DNA of 64,000 nt, taken from Syntrophus aciditrophicus SB (GTDB taxonomy: Bacteria; Desulfobacterota; Syntrophia; Syntrophales; Syntrophaceae). Each line of letters starts with the position of its first letter. The stretch's first letter is position 1. Both the position numbers and the translations under genes were made by a program. The notes beneath the pieces were generated by a model that saw only the letters and a program-made list of their open reading frames with translations, ran no database searches and had not been told where the DNA came from. This document shows positions 9,292 through 18,700 of the stretch, piece after piece. Location of the stretch: NCBI RefSeq assembly GCF_000013405.1, contig NC_007759.1:496001-560000 (forward strand). Reading direction: 5' to 3'.

Positions 9292-9975
9292 TTGAATTCT
9301 CTGCGAAATAGACTGAAGACCAGAATTCTCGTAGTCGCCGCGTCTCTTGCATTTACTTTATGGGTTTTTATAGAAGTGGCTGAAGAGGTTTGGGAAGGTG
9401 AAGCAGGAGTGTTTGATCGCTCCATTTTACTAAGTCTGCACACGTCCAGTGGCCCAGACAATGTGCTTGGGCCAATATGGCTGCAGGCAGTGGCACGTGA
9501 CGTCTCAGCGCTGGGCAGCATTACAGTGCTGGGCATTATCGTAGCAGTTGTTACCCTCTTTCTTCTTCTTACCGGCAGGCGCATGATTGCGATGTTTTTA
9601 CTGTTGGCCTCCACGAGCGGGGGGCTAGCAACATTCTTGCTCAAGGCGGTTTTCAACCGGCCCCGACCAGAGCTTTTTCAGCATGGAGACTATGTAATTT
9701 CGGCTAGTTTTCCCAGCGGACATGCAATGATTGCTGCTTTGGTATATCTGACGCTGGGAGCCTTGATGGCGCAGGTAATGCCGATACGCAAGCTCAAAGT
9801 GTATGTCATGACCGTCATGCTGGCGCTGACCGTAATTATCGGTGCCAGCCGTGTTTATCTAGGCGTACATTGGCCAACTGACGTGCTGGCTGGTTGGTTT
9901 GCAGGTGCATCATGGGCGCTCGGTTGGTGGATCATTGCTGAATTCTACAAGGTCAAATCGGGGAGCCGGGTTTGA
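9292..9975 (+). CDS. PAP2-family membrane phosphatase
   Basis: 227 residues starting at TTG 9292, chosen for the GGAGG eight bases upstream; the open frame extends to 9247 without a ribosome site. It has about five membrane helices and all three PAP2 motifs: KAVFNRPRP, SFPSGHAM and SRVYLGVHWPTDVLAG. It should act in the inner membrane on lipid phosphates such as phosphatidate or undecaprenyl pyrophosphate. It overlaps the DgkA-like gene by four bases, so the pair probably recycles lipid phosphates together. Confidence 0.88.
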   Translation: MNSLRNRLKTRILVVAASLAFTLWVFIEVAEEVWEGEAGVFDRSILLSLHTSSGPDNVLGPIWLQAVARDVSALGSITVLGIIVAVVTLFLLLTGRRMIAMFLLLASTSGGLATFLLKAVFNRPRPELFQHGDYVISASFPSGHAMIAALVYLTLGALMAQVMPIRKLKVYVMTVMLALTVIIGASRVYLGVHWPTDVLAGWFAGASWALGWWIIAEFYKVKSGSRV

Positions 9976-10328
9976 AAGGACAATCATTTTACAAGCGAGT
10001 GGGTTTTGCCCTGTGCGGTCTGAAGATGGCGGCGCGGCGGGAGAAGAGCTTTCGCACTCATCTGGTGGCTGCTGCGGCAGTTCTGATTGTCCTTTATGTA
10101 ACGCAGCCGGGAATCATTTGGTGGACAATAATAGCGTTAACGGTGGGTTTTGTTCTGGTAACGGAACTTCTTAACACTGCTTTTGAAACGTTGGCCGATC
10201 AGTTGTGTCCCGAAGAGCATTCCGGGATTGGTGCGGCAAAAGACATCGCTGCCGGAGCTGTTCTCGTTGCCAGCCTGATCGGCATCATAGTCGGTTTGGT
10301 CTTCATTCTTAACTGGATAGGTATATGA
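9972..10328 (+). CDS. dgkA: diacylglycerol/undecaprenol kinase (DgkA family)
   Basis: 118 residues, standard size, with three membrane helices and the family signature TELLNTAFETLADQL, which carries the catalytic glutamate and Asn. The best start is TTG 9972, overlapping the stop of the PAP2 gene and following GGGGAGCC. A trimeric inner-membrane kinase that phosphorylates diacylglycerol or undecaprenol is expected. Coupling to the PAP2 phosphatase suggests opposing steps of one lipid-carrier cycle. Confidence 0.85.
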   Translation: MKGQSFYKRVGFALCGLKMAARREKSFRTHLVAAAAVLIVLYVTQPGIIWWTIIALTVGFVLVTELLNTAFETLADQLCPEEHSGIGAAKDIAAGAVLVASLIGIIVGLVFILNWIGI

Positions 10329-10413
10329 AAATGGCGGCATTTGTGATCTGGCAAGAGTGTTAACGACGGTGGAATATTAAAACCATTTCTTAGAATTATG
10401 GAGGTATAAAATC

Positions 10414-10722
10414 TTGAACAAAGTATTTCTGGTTCTTTATTCACCCGGCCCTGCCTGGATTCCCGGCCTCTCAATCTTCGAACAGCATCTGGAGTCTCAC
10501 GGCAACTATGTTTGGAAACTCCATCAGGAAGGCAAAGCAAAAATGGGCGGTCCCTTCCTGGACAGCAGCGGAGGAGCCACTCTGCTTGAATTGGAAGGCG
10601 GCATAGAGGAAGCCCGTGCGATCGCCGAACATGATCCATGTGTCATTTCAGGGATCATGACGGTCGCCGTCCACCCCTGGCATACCATCAAGTGGGAGCA
10701 GTATGGCCAGAAGCAATTATAA
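10414..10722 (+). CDS. YciI/YCII-related small protein
   Basis: 102 residues, probably starting at TTG 10414 with GGAGG ten bases before it. It has the ferredoxin-like pattern of the YCII family: a start strand MNKVFLVLYSPG, a middle GPFLDSSGGATLLELEGG, and AIAEHDPCVISGIMTVAVHPWH. YCII proteins are small dimeric enzymes of mostly unknown reaction. It stands 85 bases after dgkA and may be a separate unit. Confidence 0.65.
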   Translation: MNKVFLVLYSPGPAWIPGLSIFEQHLESHGNYVWKLHQEGKAKMGGPFLDSSGGATLLELEGGIEEARAIAEHDPCVISGIMTVAVHPWHTIKWEQYGQKQL

Positions 10723-11058
10723 TTCAATATGAAATCCTTCTGGCTGTGTTTTATATTCATCCAGCTGTAACAACGCTTACAATGGCCTGCTCTCGTATTT
10801 ACCAAACCGCCACCGTTCAACAAAATGCAGAATCAACATCAATTATATCAAATGCAAATCATTATAGTATATACATGCCATTGGAAGGAAGATTAGAAAA
10901 TGCTGCACTGTGCAAGCATGATGGAGGGAATTTTAGTTTAACTAAAAAATGCCCGTTTCTTGTGAAATGAAGGGGTTTTTGACTATGACTCGATAAGGTC
11001 ACAGGGGTTTTATTCCGGCCCAAATAAAAATGTTAGCCACCTACAAGGGAGTGTAGAT
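10723..11058. other. intergenic region before copA with an operator-like palindrome
   Basis: No credible ORF. TTTTAGTT at 10931-10938 and AACTAAAA at 10940-10947 form a near-perfect 17-bp palindrome about 110 bases before copA. Its place and symmetry suit a metal-sensing repressor or activator site, but it does not match a consensus I can name with confidence. A purine-rich AAGGGAG about 10 bases before the ATG is the likely copA ribosome site. Confidence 0.4.
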
Positions 11059-13488
11059 ATGAATGCTGACTCAAAAGCAGAAGAAGATCGGCACGTAGAT
11101 CCTGTCTGTAGCATGGTGGTATCAAGTGACTCTGAATACTATTACGATTATAAAGAAAAACATTATTATTTCTGCAGTGAACATTGCTTGCGTAAATTTA
11201 AAGAACATCCAGAACAATATCTCAATAAAGAAATCTCCCCATCTCCTGAAAAATACAACAAGTTAATTACCTGCACATGCCCCATGCATCCTGAAATAAA
11301 GCAGCAGGGACCTGGCAATTGTCCCAAGTGTGGGATGGCACTGGAGCCAGTGGAAGTACAGGCAGCAGCGACCAAAACGGTTTACACCTGTCCCATGCAC
11401 CCTGAAGTAGTACAAGATCATCCCGGCAACTGTCCCAAGTGCGGCATGGCACTGGAACCGGTTAAATTCAGAGTTGAAGAAAAAAATGAAGAACTCATCT
11501 ACATGAGTCGTCGCTTTTGGGTCTGCACCATATTGGCACTGCCTGTGTTTTTCCTGGCCATGGTTGCTGATATGATGCCTGCCTGGTTGCCAAATTGGCT
11601 TTCGATGCAAGCAGTCCAATGGATTGAATTTGCGTTAGCCTCACCTGTTGTATTATGGGGGGGATGGCCATTTTTTGTTCGTGGCTGGCAATCCGTCCAG
11701 ACCTGGAATCTTAATATGTTTACCTTGATTGCACTGGGTGTTTCGGTTGCCTGGATATATAGTGTAGTGGCCTTGTTATTTCCACAGATTTTCCCGCTTA
11801 TCATGCAGATGGAAAGTGGATTGGTTCCCGTTTACTTTGAAGCTGCGGCAGTAATCACGACCCTGGTGCTTCTGGGGCAAGTACTTGAATTACGTGCACG
11901 CTCGCGAACCAATGCGGCCATTCAGATGTTACTCGGACTCGCTCCAAATACGGCACGCATTGTTCGAAATGATGGAACAGAAGAAGATGTCCCGCTGGAG
12001 CATGTACAGCCTGGAGATACCTTGCGTGTGCGTCCCGGCGAAAAAATACCAGTGGATGGTACGGTCATCGATGGTGAAAGTAACGTGGACGAATCCATGG
12101 TCACCGGAGAACCGATCCCGGTGGCAAAGTTAGCCGGTGAGAAACTCATCGGCGCGACGGTAAATGGGACGGGCAGCTTATTAATGCGGGCTGAAAAAGT
12201 CGGTTCCGATACATTGCTTGCACAAATTGTTGATATGGTGGCCGAAGCACAGCGTTCTCGAGCACCCATTCAAAAATTAGCAGATATCGTGGCAGGTTAT
12301 TTTGTACCAGCTGTGGTTGGTGTCGCCGTGGTTGCATTTATCGCCTGGTGGGTGTGGGGTCCGGAACCGCGCCTGGCACATTCCATTGTTAATGCTGTTG
12401 CTGTCCTTATCATCGCTTGCCCATGCGCACTGGGGCTTGCTACCCCAATTTCTATCATGGTGGGAACTGGGCGTGGCGCGCTTGCCGGAGTTTTAATAAA
12501 AAATGCTGAAGCATTGGAGATCATGGAAAAAGTCGACACTCTGGTTGTGGACAAGACTGGTACGCTGACCGAAGGAAAACCAAAGTTGGTCTTGGTGCAG
12601 GCGGAAGCAGGGTTTAACGAAGACGAAATATTGCGTATGGCTGCAAGCCTCGAACGCGCCAGCGAACATTCCTTGGCGGAAGCAATCGTACATGGAGCGG
12701 AAGAGAGGGGGGTTACGCTGGTTAAGGCCAATAACTTTCAGTCGATTACTGGAAAGGGCGTTACAGGCGAAGTTGATGGACATACAGTTGTGGCCGGCAA
12801 CGCAAAGCTGCTGGAAAGTTCAGGTATCAGAGCGGGAGACTTATTGCACCAAGCGGACAGGCAACGCGTCGAAGGAAACACGGTTATGTTGATTGCTATT
12901 AATGGAAAAGCAGCAGGTTTAATTGGCGTTGCTGATCCCATCAAAGACTCAACAACAGAAGCCATTCGCGATTTGCATGCCGACGGTATCAAGATAGTGA
13001 TGCTTACCGGTGACAGTCTTACCACAGCGAAAGCCGTTGCAGGTAAATTGGGGATCGACCAGGTGCATGCCGAAGTATTGCCTGAACAGAAAGCCGAACT
13101 AATTAAGGAGTTGCAAGCAGATGGTTGTATCGTTGCGATGGCAGGTGATGGTATTAACGATGCCCCTGCGCTAGCACAGGCCCAAGTCGGTATCGCCATG
13201 GGCACAGGTACAGATGTGGCAATAGAAAGTGCAGGGATCACTTTGATTAAAGGCGACCTGCGGGGCATCGTCAGAGCCAGAAGGTTAAGCCGAGCCACCA
13301 TGCGTAATATCAGGCAGAACTTATTTTTTGCCTTTATTTATAACACCATCGGCATTCCCATTGCTGCGGGAGTGTTATATCCATTCTTCGGGATACTGTT
13401 ATCACCAATGATCGCGGCTGCTGCAATGAGCTTCAGCTCAGTCTCCGTCATAGGAAATGCACTTCGATTACGAGGAGCAAAGCTTTAG
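11059..13488 (+). CDS. copA: copper-exporting P1B-type ATPase with YHS and two metal-binding repeats
   Basis: 809 residues. The N-terminus has a YHS domain (about 12-55: DPVCSMVV to [11 protein letters not shown]) and two copies of the heavy-metal-binding repeat CPMHPE[14 protein letters not shown] (about 73-100 and 113-140) in place of HMA domains. Eight membrane helices follow, with the copper-type CPC motif ([13 protein letters not shown]), the TGEP loop, the phosphorylation site [13 protein letters not shown] (P1B HP-like) and [11 protein letters not shown]. All catalytic motifs are intact. It should export Cu(I) (possibly Ag) across the inner membrane. The secreted CxxC protein downstream is a likely partner. 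Confidence 0.92.
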   Translation: MNADSKAEEDRHVDPVCSMVVSSDSEYYYDYKEKHYYFCSEHCLRKFKEHPEQYLNKEISPSPEKYNKLITCTCPMHPEIKQQGPGNCPKCGMALEPVEVQAAATKTVYTCPMHPEVVQDHPGNCPKCGMALEPVKFRVEEKNEELIYMSRRFWVCTILALPVFFLAMVADMMPAWLPNWLSMQAVQWIEFALASPVVLWGGWPFFVRGWQSVQTWNLNMFTLIALGVSVAWIYSVVALLFPQIFPLIMQMESGLVPVYFEAAAVITTLVLLGQVLELRARSRTNAAIQMLLGLAPNTARIVRNDGTEEDVPLEHVQPGDTLRVRPGEKIPVDGTVIDGESNVDESMVTGEPIPVAKLAGEKLIGATVNGTGSLLMRAEKVGSDTLLAQIVDMVAEAQRSRAPIQKLADIVAGYFVPAVVGVAVVAFIAWWVWGPEPRLAHSIVNAVAVLIIACPCALGLATPISIMVGTGRGALAGVLIKNAEALEIMEKVDTLVVDKTGTLTEGKPKLVLVQAEAGFNEDEILRMAASLERASEHSLAEAIVHGAEERGVTLVKANNFQSITGKGVTGEVDGHTVVAGNAKLLESSGIRAGDLLHQADRQRVEGNTVMLIAINGKAAGLIGVADPIKDSTTEAIRDLHADGIKIVMLTGDSLTTAKAVAGKLGIDQVHAEVLPEQKAELIKELQADGCIVAMAGDGINDAPALAQAQVGIAMGTGTDVAIESAGITLIKGDLRGIVRARRLSRATMRNIRQNLFFAFIYNTIGIPIAAGVLYPFFGILLSPMIAAAAMSFSSVSVIGNALRLRGAKL

Positions 13489-13572
13489 TTCACGACGTCC
13501 TGATTCGCTTGTAATGTCGACATATCTTCTTGTTGACGAATTGTATCCATTAAATAAAGAAAGGAGACGAAC

Positions 13573-13980
13573 ATGAAAAAGATTTTTGTTGTTTTCGCGT
13601 TTGTACTGGCTCTTGGAGTGGCATTTTACCCAGATGCGGGACAAAGCCAAGGTGGTTATGGATACGGTGGAAGACCCGGTTATGGCTATGGCATGGGGCC
13701 TGGCATGATGGGCGGTTATGGTCCCGGTGGTGGTTGGTACTGCCCCCACTGTGGTTCGTATATGGGTGAATATCGACAGCCTCAGAAACCGATTGATGAA
13801 AAAGAGGCCGTATCCATTGTGGCGAGATACCTTGAAGCTATGCAAAATCCAAACCTAAAAACTGGTGCAGTGAAAAATGTTGGTACTGCGTTTGAAGTAG
13901 AGATCAGGACCAAGGACAATTCGCTGGTCGACAAGATTCTCGTGGATAAGAACACGGGGTGGATAAGATCTGCTTACTAG
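13573..13980 (+). CDS. secreted Gly/Tyr-rich CxxC protein next to copA
   Basis: 135 residues: a signal peptide (about 1-25), a Gly-Tyr-Met-rich linker (about 28-55) with a YCPHCGSYMGEY zinc-ribbon half, and a C-terminal alpha-beta part resembling a PepSY-like fold (DEKEAVSIVARYLEAM to DKNTGWIRSAY). Met- and Cys-rich exported proteins beside copper ATPases often bind periplasmic copper; that role here is inference. AAAGGAG precedes the ATG. It is 84 bases beyond copA and may share its transcript. Confidence 0.65.
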   Translation: MKKIFVVFAFVLALGVAFYPDAGQSQGGYGYGGRPGYGYGMGPGMMGGYGPGGGWYCPHCGSYMGEYRQPQKPIDEKEAVSIVARYLEAMQNPNLKTGAVKNVGTAFEVEIRTKDNSLVDKILVDKNTGWIRSAY

Positions 13981-14184
13981 AAGCCTGTCGCACATAGTAG
14001 ATCACGATAGCATGTCATACTCATGGTAGGGTCTATATGCAGCCCTGCCATTTTCACACTTTTTAATCAATGATCGTCTTGGCCAAATAGGAACATTGCT
14101 TCCTCAGCTGATCACCTTCAATTCGTTCAAACTGACATCCTGTTTCAATGCACAATGGACACAGAGGTTAATGGCGAGCGGCCT

Positions 14185-14493
14185 TCAATGAAGTAGGTAA
14201 AACACAGTGATCAGGCCGCCCCCAATGACAACAGACAAGAGAATCATCTGGGACAGCTTCTCAGCAACCCGACAGTCTGGCTTGATTATTCCTGAGAAGA
14301 CAAAGCCCAATATGACAAAAAGTCCAAGTATGATCATTCCATGGGTTATCCAATGGTGGCCCGTGGCATCAGCCATGGTTTTCTTGAATGAAGGTGTCAG
14401 TTCCTTAAAAATCACCAGGAAGGCATTGAGAACATTTACAAAGCCGGCAGAAAGAACAAACCCGATTGTTGCCCTATCCAATGTATTTTTCAT
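14185..14493 (-). CDS. small membrane protein of unknown function
   Basis: 102 residues with three predicted membrane helices (about 10-30, 48-68, 78-100) and a polar loop containing GHHWITHG. Histidines near the membrane edge could bind heme or metal, but I do not recognise the family. It overlaps the preceding membrane gene by four bases (ATGA), so the two are almost certainly translated together. Confidence 0.6.
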   Translation of the reverse strand: MKNTLDRATIGFVLSAGFVNVLNAFLVIFKELTPSFKKTMADATGHHWITHGMIILGLFVILGFVFSGIIKPDCRVAEKLSQMILLSVVIGGGLITVFYLLH

Positions 14494-14966
14494 GGCCCTA
14501 CCTCCCCCATGCAGCCCATAAGAACCCCTCTGCTGATGACCGCTCCCGCGCCTTCCATGGCAAGGCCAATGAGAACGATCAGTGAAGTGACAATGAGAGT
14601 AAGTCTCCGGTTTTCAGGGATTAAGAGATTGTTTCGATAGGTAATGACAGGCAGAAGAATACTCAGAACGAGCAGAGAGAAGAAGAAATGTTCCTTCCAC
14701 TCCATGAAAAATGAATGTGCCCATTCCCATGGTCCATCAAGGATGATGGCCTTATCATGGGCATAGTGAACAACATACCACCATCCTCCGATAACATAAG
14801 AAACGACCAAGGACAAAGCCAAACAGAGGCTCAGCCCTCGAATTGTGGGGATATTTTTTTCATTCACATTCAGGACGTAGACAAAAAGTGCCACCGCCAG
14901 GAGAATCCCCAAAACGCCGAAAAGGACGTGAACCATGACAGAAACCTGGACTCCAAATAGTGACAT
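14490..14966 (-). CDS. membrane protein of unknown function, partner of the next gene
   Basis: 158 residues with four membrane helices (about 8-28, 42-62, 90-110, 120-145) and aromatic/His-rich loops (GGWWYVVHYAHD, WEWAHSFFMEWKEHFF). The repeated His, Trp and Glu near the membrane boundary recall heme- or quinone-binding membrane subunits, but no family is assigned. It is the first gene of a two-gene leftward operon facing away from the cytochrome b5-like gene. Confidence 0.6.
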   Translation of the reverse strand: MSLFGVQVSVMVHVLFGVLGILLAVALFVYVLNVNEKNIPTIRGLSLCLALSLVVSYVIGGWWYVVHYAHDKAIILDGPWEWAHSFFMEWKEHFFFSLLVLSILLPVITYRNNLLIPENRRLTLIVTSLIVLIGLAMEGAGAVISRGVLMGCMGEVGP

Positions 14967-15270
14967 AGCGCCCTCCCTTTAAGGAATTGACTGCATCTAT
15001 TATTAGCTTGGGAAACTGATCAAAACACGTTTTTATAATAATCCTGGTAAATTTTCTAATCAAGTAACTTTTCTTTTTTATAGATTTGGTAGAATTGGCT
15101 CTATAATGGCTGCAGAAATTTGGAGTAATATGATAAATTTTCTTTCAGAGAATCAAAGGAAGCGGCCCCATTTTGCAACGGGAAGTTGGGACTGAAAGTG
15201 AGGCCGTTTTTCATGCAAGGGTGAGTTCCTGGTCAGGTTCCATCAATTGACGACAGCAAGGAAAGGACTG
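14967..15270. other. 304-base divergent intergenic region
   Basis: Separates the leftward membrane pair from the rightward cytochrome b5/DUF2231 gene and must hold both promoters. I see no ORF, clear promoter consensus or hairpin in it. Confidence 0.4.
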
Positions 15271-15975
15271 ATGACACTCTATACTGCCGAAGAACTTAAA
15301 CTGGGCGATGGAAAAAACGGACGGCCTATTCTTTTTGCTTACGGAGGCAATGTATACGAAGTATCTCCAGAAAGTAAGCTATGGAAGAATGGGCTTCATA
15401 TGGGCAGACACGTGGCCGGAACGGATCTCACAAAAGACATGGAAAATTCTCCGCATGGTATAGATGCCCTGTCCAAAGCTCAGTTGGTAGGAAAGATAGT
15501 CGCCAGTCCTTTGCCATCAATTGAACATCCTCCTGCGTGGGTTAACCTATTGCTTTCCAAACATCCCCATCCCGTATCCTCGCATTTCCCTATCGCACTC
15601 TCTGTCACTGCTGCGCTGTTTTCAATTGTCAGTATCTTATTTGACTTACGGATCATGGAGCTGGCTAGTTTCTTCAATCTGGTTGTAGCAACAACGGTAA
15701 TGCCTTTTACAATCCTGACAGGTTATCTCAGCTGGCGTTACAATTACCGTCGTAAAAATTCATTTGAATTCAAGGCAAAGATCCTCTTGTCTATTCTTCT
15801 TCCATTTTCCATGCTGGGCGTCCTTTGTTTATTTGGATACCAATACTTTTTTACCGAGTCATATCCTACAGGGCCGATTCATGCACTTTATCATGTGCTG
15901 GTAATATGTACGGCCCTGAATGTTGTCGCACTTGGCTATTTTGGCGGCCGCATTACATTTCCTGAGAGACGTTGA
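15271..15975 (+). CDS. cytochrome b5-like heme-binding/DUF2231 membrane protein
   Basis: 234 residues from the ATG at 15271, preceded by AAGGAAAGG. Residues about 1-80 follow the bacterial cytochrome b5-like pattern (YTAEELKLGDGKNGRPILFAYGG, then HMGRHVAGTDLT and SPHG, where the His residues would hold heme). Residues about 95-234 form a four-helix DUF2231-type membrane domain beginning HPHPVSSHFPIALS. This suggests a membrane-tethered redox or heme-sensing protein; partner and role are unknown. It faces away from two His-rich membrane proteins. Confidence 0.75.
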   Translation: MTLYTAEELKLGDGKNGRPILFAYGGNVYEVSPESKLWKNGLHMGRHVAGTDLTKDMENSPHGIDALSKAQLVGKIVASPLPSIEHPPAWVNLLLSKHPHPVSSHFPIALSVTAALFSIVSILFDLRIMELASFFNLVVATTVMPFTILTGYLSWRYNYRRKNSFEFKAKILLSILLPFSMLGVLCLFGYQYFFTESYPTGPIHALYHVLVICTALNVVALGYFGGRITFPERR

Positions 15976-16551
15976 CAGAACAGATCTGTTCAGCCTGTCT
16001 ATAAATAAGGGTCAGAAAATTCCCCGCCTTATCGTCCATATTTCGAATGGTAATAGATGCTTTTTTTATTGCTCAGAGTGCATCCTTTGTAGATGCAAGG
16101 GCCAATGTGGCATAACGAAATGTATTTACCGGCATGTTTATTGTGCGACACTGGCCATCCATTTTTCATCATCAGTTGAAATCTCCTCGCAAAATCGCCT
16201 CTGCATTAACTAATGAAATCTTCATGTCTGTCCTTTAATCAAAGCCGATCAGACCGTGGAAACGAAATTGGCAAGCAGAAGATTACGGAAAGAAAGGTGT
16301 CAACTTAGAGGCGAGCAAATTGATGTTTCAAAACCGTTTATCAAGATTGTCTTTGTCATTTCCGAAAACTTCTTCCTTGTAACATAGCATCCAGCAATTC
16401 TGACAGAGATCCATCTTTTCAATTGGTAATAGTTCATTCAAGATTTTCAATAATTATGATATAAAATAAAAAATAATTGTCAAAATATCAATGTCTCCAA
16501 TACACGAAAGAGAAGGTTTTTATTAAGAAAATCTCGAAGGAGGGCCATGCC
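15976..16551. other. 576-base intergenic region with palindrome and repeat
   Basis: Immediately after the stop codon is a perfect 14-bp palindrome, GAACAGATCTGTTC (15978-15991). ATAAGG/CCTTAT arms follow near 16005-16032. Repeat family 1 copy B lies at 16225-16378. I see no convincing ORF. The last 80 bases are A+T-rich and probably contain the promoter of the hydrolase gene. Confidence 0.45.
16225..16378 (+). repeat. dispersed repeat family 1, copy B
   Basis: Counterpart of 8114-8280, same orientation, with a 26-base identical core at 16343-16368. It ends about 175 bases before the dienelactone hydrolase start. Divergence between the copies is spread along the length, so this is an old pair rather than a recent duplication. 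Confidence 0.6.
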
Positions 16552-17358
16552 ATGAAGCGCATCATGGTTATATCTCTTATTATCGCGGGCGTGCTTACGA
16601 TCGCCAACACTGCCGTCGCTGCGCATAAGATCATTGGCCGGAACGTTGAATACACGGCTGGCGGCATAACGATGAAAGGGTACCTGGCCTATGACGGAAA
16701 GGTCCAAGGAAAACATCCGGGTGTGCTCGTCGTCCATGAGTGGTGGGGACAGAACACCTACGTCCGCAAACGAGTCCGCATGCTGGCGCGGCTTGGCTAT
16801 ACGGTCTTGGCGCTCGATATGTACGGCGAAGGCCGGACCGCACAGCATCCAGATGATGCCGGCAGGTTCGCTTCCGAGGTGATGAAGAACTTTCCCGTAG
16901 CCAAGGAACGGTTCCTGGCAGCATTGGAGTTCCTGAAGAAGCAGCCGACCGTGGACCCTGACCGGATCGCAGCCATTGGCTACTGCTTCGGAGGAGGCGT
17001 CGTTCTGAACATGGCGCGCCAGGGCGTGGACCTGAAGGGTGTTGCAAGCTTCCACGGCAGTCTGGCGGTAGTAAAGCCCGACCAGCCAACGCCTATCAAG
17101 GCAGCAGTGCGTGTTTATAACGGAGCTGACGACAAGTTTTCCACGCCCGAACAGATCGAGGCGATCAAGAAAGAGATGGCCGAGCAGAAGGTGAACTTCA
17201 AGTTCGTGAACTACCGCGGTGCAGTACACAGCTTCACGAACCCCGAAGCCACAGAGATCGGCAAGAAGTTCAAGATGCCCCTTGCCTATAACGCCAAGGC
17301 GGATAAGGAGTCCTGGGCGGACATGAGGCAGTTCCTGAAGGTGATATTCACAAAGTAG
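16552..17358 (+). CDS. exported dienelactone hydrolase family protein
   Basis: 268 residues from ATG 16552, preceded by AAGGAGGG. A signal peptide (about 1-23, cleavage near AVA-A) is followed by a full alpha/beta hydrolase. The nucleophile is a cysteine in GYCFGGG (about C145), with Asp in GADDKFS (about D194) and His in GAVHSFTNPE (about H226), the classic Cys-Asp-His triad. VHEWWGQN near residue 62 carries the conserved Glu and oxyanion loop. It probably hydrolyses a lactone or ester in the periplasm; the substrate is unknown. It stands alone. Confidence 0.85.
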   Translation: MKRIMVISLIIAGVLTIANTAVAAHKIIGRNVEYTAGGITMKGYLAYDGKVQGKHPGVLVVHEWWGQNTYVRKRVRMLARLGYTVLALDMYGEGRTAQHPDDAGRFASEVMKNFPVAKERFLAALEFLKKQPTVDPDRIAAIGYCFGGGVVLNMARQGVDLKGVASFHGSLAVVKPDQPTPIKAAVRVYNGADDKFSTPEQIEAIKKEMAEQKVNFKFVNYRGAVHSFTNPEATEIGKKFKMPLAYNAKADKESWADMRQFLKVIFTK

Positions 17359-17544
17359 CCGGTGAAAGAGTGAGCCTCTCCGCCAAAGCTGAATAAGGCT
17401 TATCTGATCCCCCTCTCATACCGGAAATAGCAATCATTATGGTACAAGGCCTGAAGCCAATTACAATGGGTCATCTTCCCCTCAATTCTAGAATGGTCAT
17501 AGTCACATCTTCTATTGCCTGACGGTAATCAGGCCAAGGAATCA

Positions 17545-18039
17545 ATGAAACCAAATGGGAAATCAGTGTCCCTGAGTATGTTATTGGAGACAGAGTTGAA
17601 TCGATTGCACTATGAGAGAATCAGTCAAGACATCTTGGCATTCGCAGCGGTTTTATTCGGCCTTGCAACGATTATCGCAGGCACTCGTGTCCTTGTTGGC
17701 GCTGATCCGGGATACATCGTGTTTCGGCCACTTCTGATCTACAATGCAGCAATGGGAATAGCGTATGTTGCGGCAGGCATCATCATGTGGCGGAGCCTCG
17801 ACCACGGCAAGTATGCGGCTGCCACGATCTTCGTTCTCAATTTCCTCGTCCTGGGGACAATCGGCTACTTGTATGCTGTGGGAAGTGCGGTTGCTATTCA
17901 AAGTATTTGCGCGATGACCTTCCGAACCTTAGTATGGCTCATTCTGTTTCTCGGACTGGCGTGGATGAGCCACAGAGACAAGATCTCAGGTGTCAAGCGG
18001 GATGACCACCCCATCATTCCACCGGATGATGCTGGATGA
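17545..18039 (+). CDS. four-helix membrane protein of unknown function
   Basis: 164 residues from ATG 17545 (AAGGA five bases upstream); the frame is open from TTG 17515. Four hydrophobic helices lie at about 28-50, 60-85, 95-118 and 125-150, with short loops and a charged tail. I do not recognise the family. It precedes two tiny soluble ORFs and a cardiolipin synthase, all rightward, but gaps of about 100 bases make a single operon uncertain. Confidence 0.6.
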   Translation: MKPNGKSVSLSMLLETELNRLHYERISQDILAFAAVLFGLATIIAGTRVLVGADPGYIVFRPLLIYNAAMGIAYVAAGIIMWRSLDHGKYAAATIFVLNFLVLGTIGYLYAVGSAVAIQSICAMTFRTLVWLILFLGLAWMSHRDKISGVKRDDHPIIPPDDAG

Positions 18040-18152
18040 AGCCACGCAACACCGGTTTGCTCAAACGTTTCTCTCTTTCTAACCATAATCAGCAATTCTG
18101 AGAACTATCGCCCCATAACCCTATAAGAACACAAGACGCAAAGGAGAAACAA

Positions 18153-18383
18153 ATGAATAAAAGGCAAATGAAGAAGGCACAAAAGAAGATTTTGATACAG
18201 GCGTTTCATGCGGTTTTAGAAACATGTTTGGTATCGGATGATCCTCTGGCAACATTTAAGGAAATCAAGACTCAAGGCGAACAACATTTCAAAGAATTGG
18301 GCCTCGATGTTCCTCCAGCAATATTTCATGAAATCATGACTCAATTGGAACCAGTTGTCGAAGAATTGGTACCTAAGCAGTAA
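18153..18383 (+). CDS. small soluble protein of unknown function
   Basis: 76 residues with a strong AAAGGAG ribosome site. A basic N-terminus (MNKRQMKKAQKK) is followed by predicted helices rich in acidic residues. No motif is recognised. Good start signals and clean spacing argue that it is expressed. Confidence 0.55.
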   Translation: MNKRQMKKAQKKILIQAFHAVLETCLVSDDPLATFKEIKTQGEQHFKELGLDVPPAIFHEIMTQLEPVVEELVPKQ

Positions 18384-18426
18384 ATAGTTTCAGGGGAAGA
18401 CTGGTCCTTATATCCTATTTAACTGA

Positions 18427-18663
18427 ATGCGTAATAAAAGGGCAGCACGTCGTACAAAAAATTGCGCAGCTGATTTAATTGAGGACACCATTGATGATGT
18501 AAACGTATTAGTCAATGATTTAAGGAAAAGAACCGCTGGTGTGGCAGATCAGGGAGTAGATCTGTCGGACAAAGCCAAAAAAGAGATTATGGCAGCACTT
18601 GAGCAGGGACAGAAAGCGATAGCAAGGCAGAGACAAAAATTCACGGAAACCTTCGGCCTATAG
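18427..18663 (+). CDS. small helical, basic-to-acidic protein
   Basis: 78 residues; a basic start (MRNKRAARRTKN) is followed by long amphipathic helices ending in KAIARQRQKFTETFGL. It resembles small phasin-like or YtxH-like helical proteins in composition only. The ribosome site is weak. It lies 37 bases before the cardiolipin synthase and is probably on the same transcript. Confidence 0.5.
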   Translation: MRNKRAARRTKNCAADLIEDTIDDVNVLVNDLRKRTAGVADQGVDLSDKAKKEIMAALEQGQKAIARQRQKFTETFGL

Positions 18664-18700
18664 GGTTTTAAAGACCGATTACATTTTTACGGATGAGGCA

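Noticed and set aside
16480-17229. Minus-strand 249-codon ORF opposite the dienelactone hydrolase
   Set aside because: The plus-strand hydrolase has signal peptide and catalytic triad; the antisense frame has none.
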